Positions 5,673-8,193 of a DNA stretch of 8,193 nucleotides are shown piece by piece; the first letter of the stretch is position 1, and each line of letters begins with the position of its first letter. This DNA comes from an uncultured Clostridia bacterium (GTDB lineage: Bacteria; Bacillota; Clostridia; Lachnospirales; Lachnospiraceae), in the NCBI GenBank assembly GCA_947178045.1, contig CAMWWR010000062.1, positions 1 to 8,193 on the forward strand, written 5' to 3'. Under the pieces are notes generated by a model. That model made no database searches and was not told where the DNA came from. It worked only from the letters and a program-made list of their open reading frames with translations. The position numbers were made by a program, and so were the translations under genes.

Positions 5673-6074
5673 ATAAAACTCCAATCTGCCGTTAAAAAAG
5701 GAAACGTCAAGATGACCGCAGTCCCCGCCAGCCGGCAGACGCACTGCAGTCCTGAAAAACGGCATGAAACAAAAGACCTGTACGTCCTTCCTGTACAAGT
5801 CTCCGGACGGCCTTTCCCTCCGTCCTGCCTCCTGGTAGTAATACGTGCAGGCTCATCGCGCTTTCAGCGGACAGCTCTCTCACTGTCGTAAAAGTGATGC
5901 CCTGCCAATATCTTGCCAAGCGGTCTGTCATCCATAGTTTTCCCGTTGTCCTCTTTCCGATGCAGTCGGATTCCGGAGCGGTCTGCCATAGAATACCGTG
6001 GTAGATATGGATTTTCAAGGGTGCCGCGCCACCCTGAAATCAGAAAAAAAGAATTCCATGCGCGAGCGGAACAG
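5673..6074 (-). promoter_or_regulatory. Long structured 5' leader of the ABC-2 operon (candidate cis-regulatory RNA)
   Basis: Between the predicted start (about 6074) and the ATPase ATG (5672) lie some 400 nt with no strong protein gene but many stems. Minus-strand coordinates: H1, TTTCAGGGTG (6039-6030) with CACCCTTGAAA (6023-6013, one bulged T), plus ATGGA (6059-6055) with TCCAT (6011-6007); H2, CCATA (6010-6006) with TATGG (5990-5986), which competes with the outer part of H1; H3, TCCGA with TCGGA (5970-5956); H4, GACAG (5887-5883) with CTGTC (5874-5870); CGCT (5869-5866) with AGCG (5862-5859); CCTGC (5851-5847) with GCAGG (5828-5824); GGACGG (5825-5820) with CCGTCC (5810-5805), overlapping the previous stem; then a terminator-like hairpin. 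It matches no riboswitch class I can recognise. Possible short frames (41 aa from ATG 5989, 49 aa from ATG 5856) lack good ribosome binding sites. Confidence 0.5.
5767..5802 (-). terminator. Terminator-like hairpin inside the ABC-2 leader (candidate attenuator)
   Basis: On the minus strand AGACTTGTAC (5802-5793) pairs with GTACAGGTCT (5783-5774) over 10 bp with one G-U pair and a 9-nt purine-rich loop, followed by TTTGTTTC. It lies about 95 nt before the ATPase start codon, so it would control entry into the operon rather than end a gene. The T-tract is broken by a G, so termination may be partial or conditional. Confidence 0.5.
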
Positions 6075-6080
6075 AATTTT

Positions 6081-6109
6081 ATTTTAGCATGGGGAAAAGG
6101 CTCTGTCAA
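6081..6109 (-). promoter_or_regulatory. Near-consensus sigma-A promoter for the ABC-2 operon
   Basis: On the minus strand a perfect TTGACA (6109-6104) and TAAAAT (6086-6081) are 17 bp apart, with TGC just before the -10 box. Transcription should start near 6074. It lies about 50 nt past the terminator of the regulator gene and points toward the ATPase gene. The 17-bp spacer is normal, so it is not a MerR-type long-spacer promoter. Confidence 0.8.
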
Positions 6110-6158
6110 TTATTTTTTTGAATCGGAGCACGACAAACACATACTTACAATCTGCCTT

Positions 6159-6207
6159 AAAAGAAAAGTTCCCGACTATCCGTCCGTATTCCGGTTCGTC
6201 GGGAACT
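6159..6207 (-). terminator. Rho-independent terminator of the MerR-family gene
   Basis: AGTTCCCGAC (6207-6198) pairs perfectly with GTCGGGAACT (6176-6167) over 10 bp around a 21-nt loop, followed by TTTCTTTT (6166-6159), on the minus strand. It lies about 60 nt after the gene's stop codon. Confidence 0.88.
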
Positions 6208-6265
6208 CCTCAATACCGCTCCGTTTTCAATTACTTCTTCCGAATCAATTGTTCCAAATCCAATT

Positions 6266-7069
6266 TTACTTCTTCCGAATCGGGAAATATACCTCCGTCT
6301 CCCAGTCCTCCGGCGACAGCGAATCAAACTGCGTCTTAATATAGAGCTCAAACGGCGCTTCCGCAATCTCGTAGCCATTCTCAATAATCCACGAGACAAT
6401 CGCGCCATACGCCTCTGAGATGGTGGAGTATCCTCCGTGATGCACGGTCATCGCGCACTCACACGGTTCCATCACCGCGTCGGACTTTTCCTTTTCCTTC
6501 ACGCCGATAAACACCTCGACATCCGAGGATTCGCGGTTAAACTCCTTGTCATAGTACCTTGTGCCATTTAATCCGGTCGGCGTGACATGCTCCTTCGGCA
6601 CACGCTCAAAAAGCATCCCGTAATATTTACCGAATTCATCCACTCCCATCATGGCACGTTTCGCCAGAACATTCATTGCCGGCGAATTTTTCACCTCAAT
6701 CCGGTAACTCTTCTGATACGTCATAATGTCACCTGTCCTTTCAAACACAGAAATATGCGCCTGAAGCTCGTTCAGGATAATGGCCATCTCCTGTTGTTCC
6801 CGCCTCAGTTTTTCTTTTTGTCTGCGCAGCGCGCCCGCAAGCTCTTTGTTGTCCGAAATGGTAATCAGGTGCTGAATTTCCTCCAGAGAAAAGCCGTAAC
6901 GCTTCAGACGTTGGATATAGTTCATGGTATCAATCTGCTCCGTCCTGTAGTAGCGGTAGCCCGTAAAGCGGTCCACCTCCGCCGGAACAAGCAGACCAAT
7001 CTTGTCATAATGGTGAAGCGTTTTTATGCTGACCTGGCACACCCTGGAAAATTCCCCGATCTGCAGCAT
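6266..7069 (-). CDS. MerR-family transcriptional regulator with GyrI-like effector domain (BmrR-type architecture)
   Basis: 267 aa. The N-terminal MerR winged helix-turn-helix (residues 1-70) has LQIGEFSRVCQVSIKTLHHY (2-21), the wing RFTGYRYY (34-41) and YGFSLEEIQ (58-66). A Lys/Glu/Gln-rich coiled coil (about 76-110) should make the dimer. The C-terminal part (about 119-265) resembles GyrI-like ligand-binding domains, with YYDKEF, the CAMTVHHGGYSTISEAY block (205-221) and the ending WETEVYFPI. Such proteins bind bulky hydrophobic or cationic compounds and activate efflux genes by twisting promoters with long spacers. ATG at 7069 is preceded by GGCAGGT, 7 nt upstream. It has its own promoter with a 19-bp spacer, which suggests autoregulation. 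It lies between an ABC exporter gene and an ABC-2 operon, both candidate targets; the ligand is unknown. Confidence 0.93.
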   Translation of the reverse strand: MLQIGEFSRVCQVSIKTLHHYDKIGLLVPAEVDRFTGYRYYRTEQIDTMNYIQRLKRYGFSLEEIQHLITISDNKELAGALRRQKEKLRREQQEMAIILNELQAHISVFERTGDIMTYQKSYRIEVKNSPAMNVLAKRAMMGVDEFGKYYGMLFERVPKEHVTPTGLNGTRYYDKEFNRESSDVEVFIGVKEKEKSDAVMEPCECAMTVHHGGYSTISEAYGAIVSWIIENGYEIAEAPFELYIKTQFDSLSPEDWETEVYFPIRKK

Positions 7070-7113
7070 CCTTTTTACCTGCCTTTCGTGATATCTGATT
7101 CGAATCTGAGGTT

Positions 7114-7144
7114 AGTCTACCATCTGACCTAAGAGGAGAGTCAA
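7114..7144 (-). promoter_or_regulatory. MerR-type promoter (19-bp spacer) of the regulator gene
   Basis: On the minus strand TTGACT (7144-7139) and TAGACT (7119-7114) are separated by 19 bp, the over-long spacing typical of promoters activated by MerR-family proteins. The spacer carries an imperfect dyad (CTCTCC ... GGTAGA). The predicted leader is about 40 nt. A perfect palindrome GATTCGAATC (7097-7106) lies just downstream. Confidence 0.65.
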
Positions 7145-7164
7145 GAACTTTTTTCGGTTTTCCC

Positions 7165-7194
7165 AAAAAATCAGGCCGGGAAATCCCGGCCCGA
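7165..7194 (-). terminator. Strong rho-independent terminator of the ABC exporter gene
   Basis: On the minus strand TCGGGCCGGG (7194-7185) pairs with CCCGGCCTGA (7180-7171) over 10 bp with one G-U pair and a 4-nt loop, followed by six T (7170-7165). It begins 8 nt after the stop codon at 7203 and separates this unit from the regulator promoter. Confidence 0.93.
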
Positions 7195-7202
7195 TAAAAC
7201 AA

Positions 7203-8193
7203 TCATCCTGCAATACTATTCCCCGTATACAACTGATAATACTTTCCTTTCGCCTCAATCAGCTCATCATGCGTACCTCTCTCAATCACTCTGCCCTGCT
7301 CAAGTACCATGATACAATCGCTGTTCTTAACCGTGGAAAGTCTGTGCGCGATAACGAACGTTGTCCTGCCGCTCATCAGCTTATCCATACCATCCTGCAC
7401 GATGCGCTCGGTTCTCGTATCAATCGAGGAGGTCGCCTCGTCAAGAATCAGCACGGGCGGGTCGGCAATCGCCGCACGCGCAATCGCAAGGAGCTGACGC
7501 TGCCCCTGCGAGAGATTCGCACCGTCCCCGGTCAGCATCGTGTCATACCCTTCCGAAAGCCTGCGGATAAAACCGTCCGCGTTCGCAAGCTTCGCCGCCG
7601 CGTAAACCTCCTCGTCCGTCGCCTCAAGCTTGCCGTAGCGGATATTTTCCATTTCTGTCCCGGTAAACAGATGCGTATCCTGCAAAACAATGCCGAGCGA
7701 GCGCCGCAAATCACCCTTGCAAATCTTGTTGATATTGATGCCGTCGTAGCGGATTTTCCCGTCCTGGATATCGTAGAAGCGGTTAATCAGGTTCGTAATC
7801 GTCGTCTTTCCTGCCCCGGTCGAGCCGACGAACGCGATCTTCTGCCCCGGTTCCGCATACATCTTGATATTGTGCAGGACAATCTTATCCTCATTGTAGC
7901 CGAAATCCACATCATCAAAGACAACCCTGCCCTCAAGCTCGATGTAATCCGTCTTTCCGGTATCCTTATGGTAATGCTTCCAGGCCCACAGCCCTGTGCG
8001 CTTCTCGCTCTCGACAAGCTGCCCGTTCTCGCGCTTTGCATTAACCAGGGTCACATAGCCGTCATCCGTCTCCGGTTTCTCGTCCAAAAGCCTAAAGATA
8101 CGATCGCCGCCCGCAAGCGCCATGACAATACTGTTAAACTGCTGGCTGACCTGGTTAATCGGCATGTTCAGGTTGCGGTTGTAGGTCAGAAAG
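7203..8193 (-). CDS. ABC exporter half-transporter (type I, multidrug-like), C-terminal part; start outside window
   Basis: 329 residues are visible; the frame runs off the right edge (FLTYNRNLN before the Met at 8165), so that Met is internal and the true start lies beyond 8193. The visible part holds the end of the transmembrane domain (MPINQVSQQFNSIVMALAGG), a linker of about 50 residues before the ATPase core (GYVTLVNAK...WAWKHYH), and a complete nucleotide-binding domain. This has Walker A GSTGAGKTT (about 7826-7800), Q-loop in VLQDTHLF, signature LSQGQ (7514-7500), Walker B VLILDEA with catalytic Glu (about 7454-7434), and switch His in VIAHR (7346-7344). All catalytic residues look intact. 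Proteins with this linker usually form heterodimers with a partner encoded next door, which would lie off the window to the right. Likely an efflux pump in the inner membrane; substrate unknown. The adjacent MerR-type gene is a possible regulator. Confidence 0.93.
   Translation of the reverse strand, partial: FLTYNRNLNMPINQVSQQFNSIVMALAGGDRIFRLLDEKPETDDGYVTLVNAKRENGQLVESEKRTGLWAWKHYHKDTGKTDYIELEGRVVFDDVDFGYNEDKIVLHNIKMYAEPGQKIAFVGSTGAGKTTITNLINRFYDIQDGKIRYDGININKICKGDLRRSLGIVLQDTHLFTGTEMENIRYGKLEATDEEVYAAAKLANADGFIRRLSEGYDTMLTGDGANLSQGQRQLLAIARAAIADPPVLILDEATSSIDTRTERIVQDGMDKLMSGRTTFVIAHRLSTVKNSDCIMVLEQGRVIERGTHDELIEAKGKYYQLYTGNSIAG

Noticed and set aside
5669..5710. Second promoter TTGACG (5710-5705) close to the ATPase start
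   Set aside because: No acceptable -10 box lies at 16-18 bp, and the start site would fall on the ribosome binding site.
5707..6018. 103-codon minus-strand frame in the ABC-2 leader starting at TTG
   Set aside because: It has a TTG start with no ribosome binding site, lies across several stable hairpins, and has no recognisable domain. It is kept only as a possibility within the leader entry.
6013..6039. T-box-like AGGGTGG motif in the leader
   Set aside because: The motif AGGGTGGCGCGG departs from the conserved T-box sequence, pairs locally with CACCCT, and sits at the 5' end of the leader instead of just before a terminator; no stem I or specifier features were seen.

Overview
The window looks like chromosomal DNA from a low-to-mid-GC Firmicute of the Clostridia, most likely a Lachnospiraceae-type organism. 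The grounds are strong GGAGG-type ribosome binding sites, sigma-A style promoters, rho-independent terminators after most units, a SpoIIQ-like degenerate LytM/M23 protein, and closest resemblance of the encoded proteins (recalled, not searched) to clostridial families. Genes are fairly GC-rich and the gaps between them are AT-rich. No rRNA, tRNA, IS element or CRISPR array is visible.

Left part, plus strand: the window opens in the C-terminal end of a Uma2-family (DUF820) nuclease-like gene interrupted by an in-frame TGA, followed by a small hairpin. After a gene-poor gap comes a strong extended -10 promoter with a 17-bp palindrome just downstream, driving a complete hemolysin III/PAQR-family membrane protein (trhA-like). 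That gene ends in an unusually large nested hairpin of about 100 nt.

Right part, all minus strand, in transcription order from the right edge: the C-terminal half of an ABC exporter half-transporter (last part of its membrane domain plus a full ATPase domain) with a strong terminator; a MerR/GyrI-type regulator with its own promoter of the 19-bp-spacer MerR kind; a three-gene ABC-2 operon (ATPase, then two permeases of the COG4586/COG4587/COG3694 type) read from a near-consensus promoter through a leader of about 400 nt containing many hairpins; and a membrane-anchored SpoIIQ-like protein with a degenerate LytM fold and seven octapeptide repeats.

Working together: the three ABC-2 genes should form one export complex of one ATPase type and two different permease subunits. 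The MerR regulator lies between two transporter units and could control either or both in response to a small hydrophobic ligand, but only its own promoter has the architecture expected for MerR control. The most unusual item is the long structured leader of the ABC-2 operon, which has a terminator-like hairpin, mutually exclusive stems and possible short reading frames, so conditional (attenuation-type) control is plausible. I found no obviously new multi-gene system; the notable points are regulatory RNA structure, degenerate or rearranged domains and a decayed gene.
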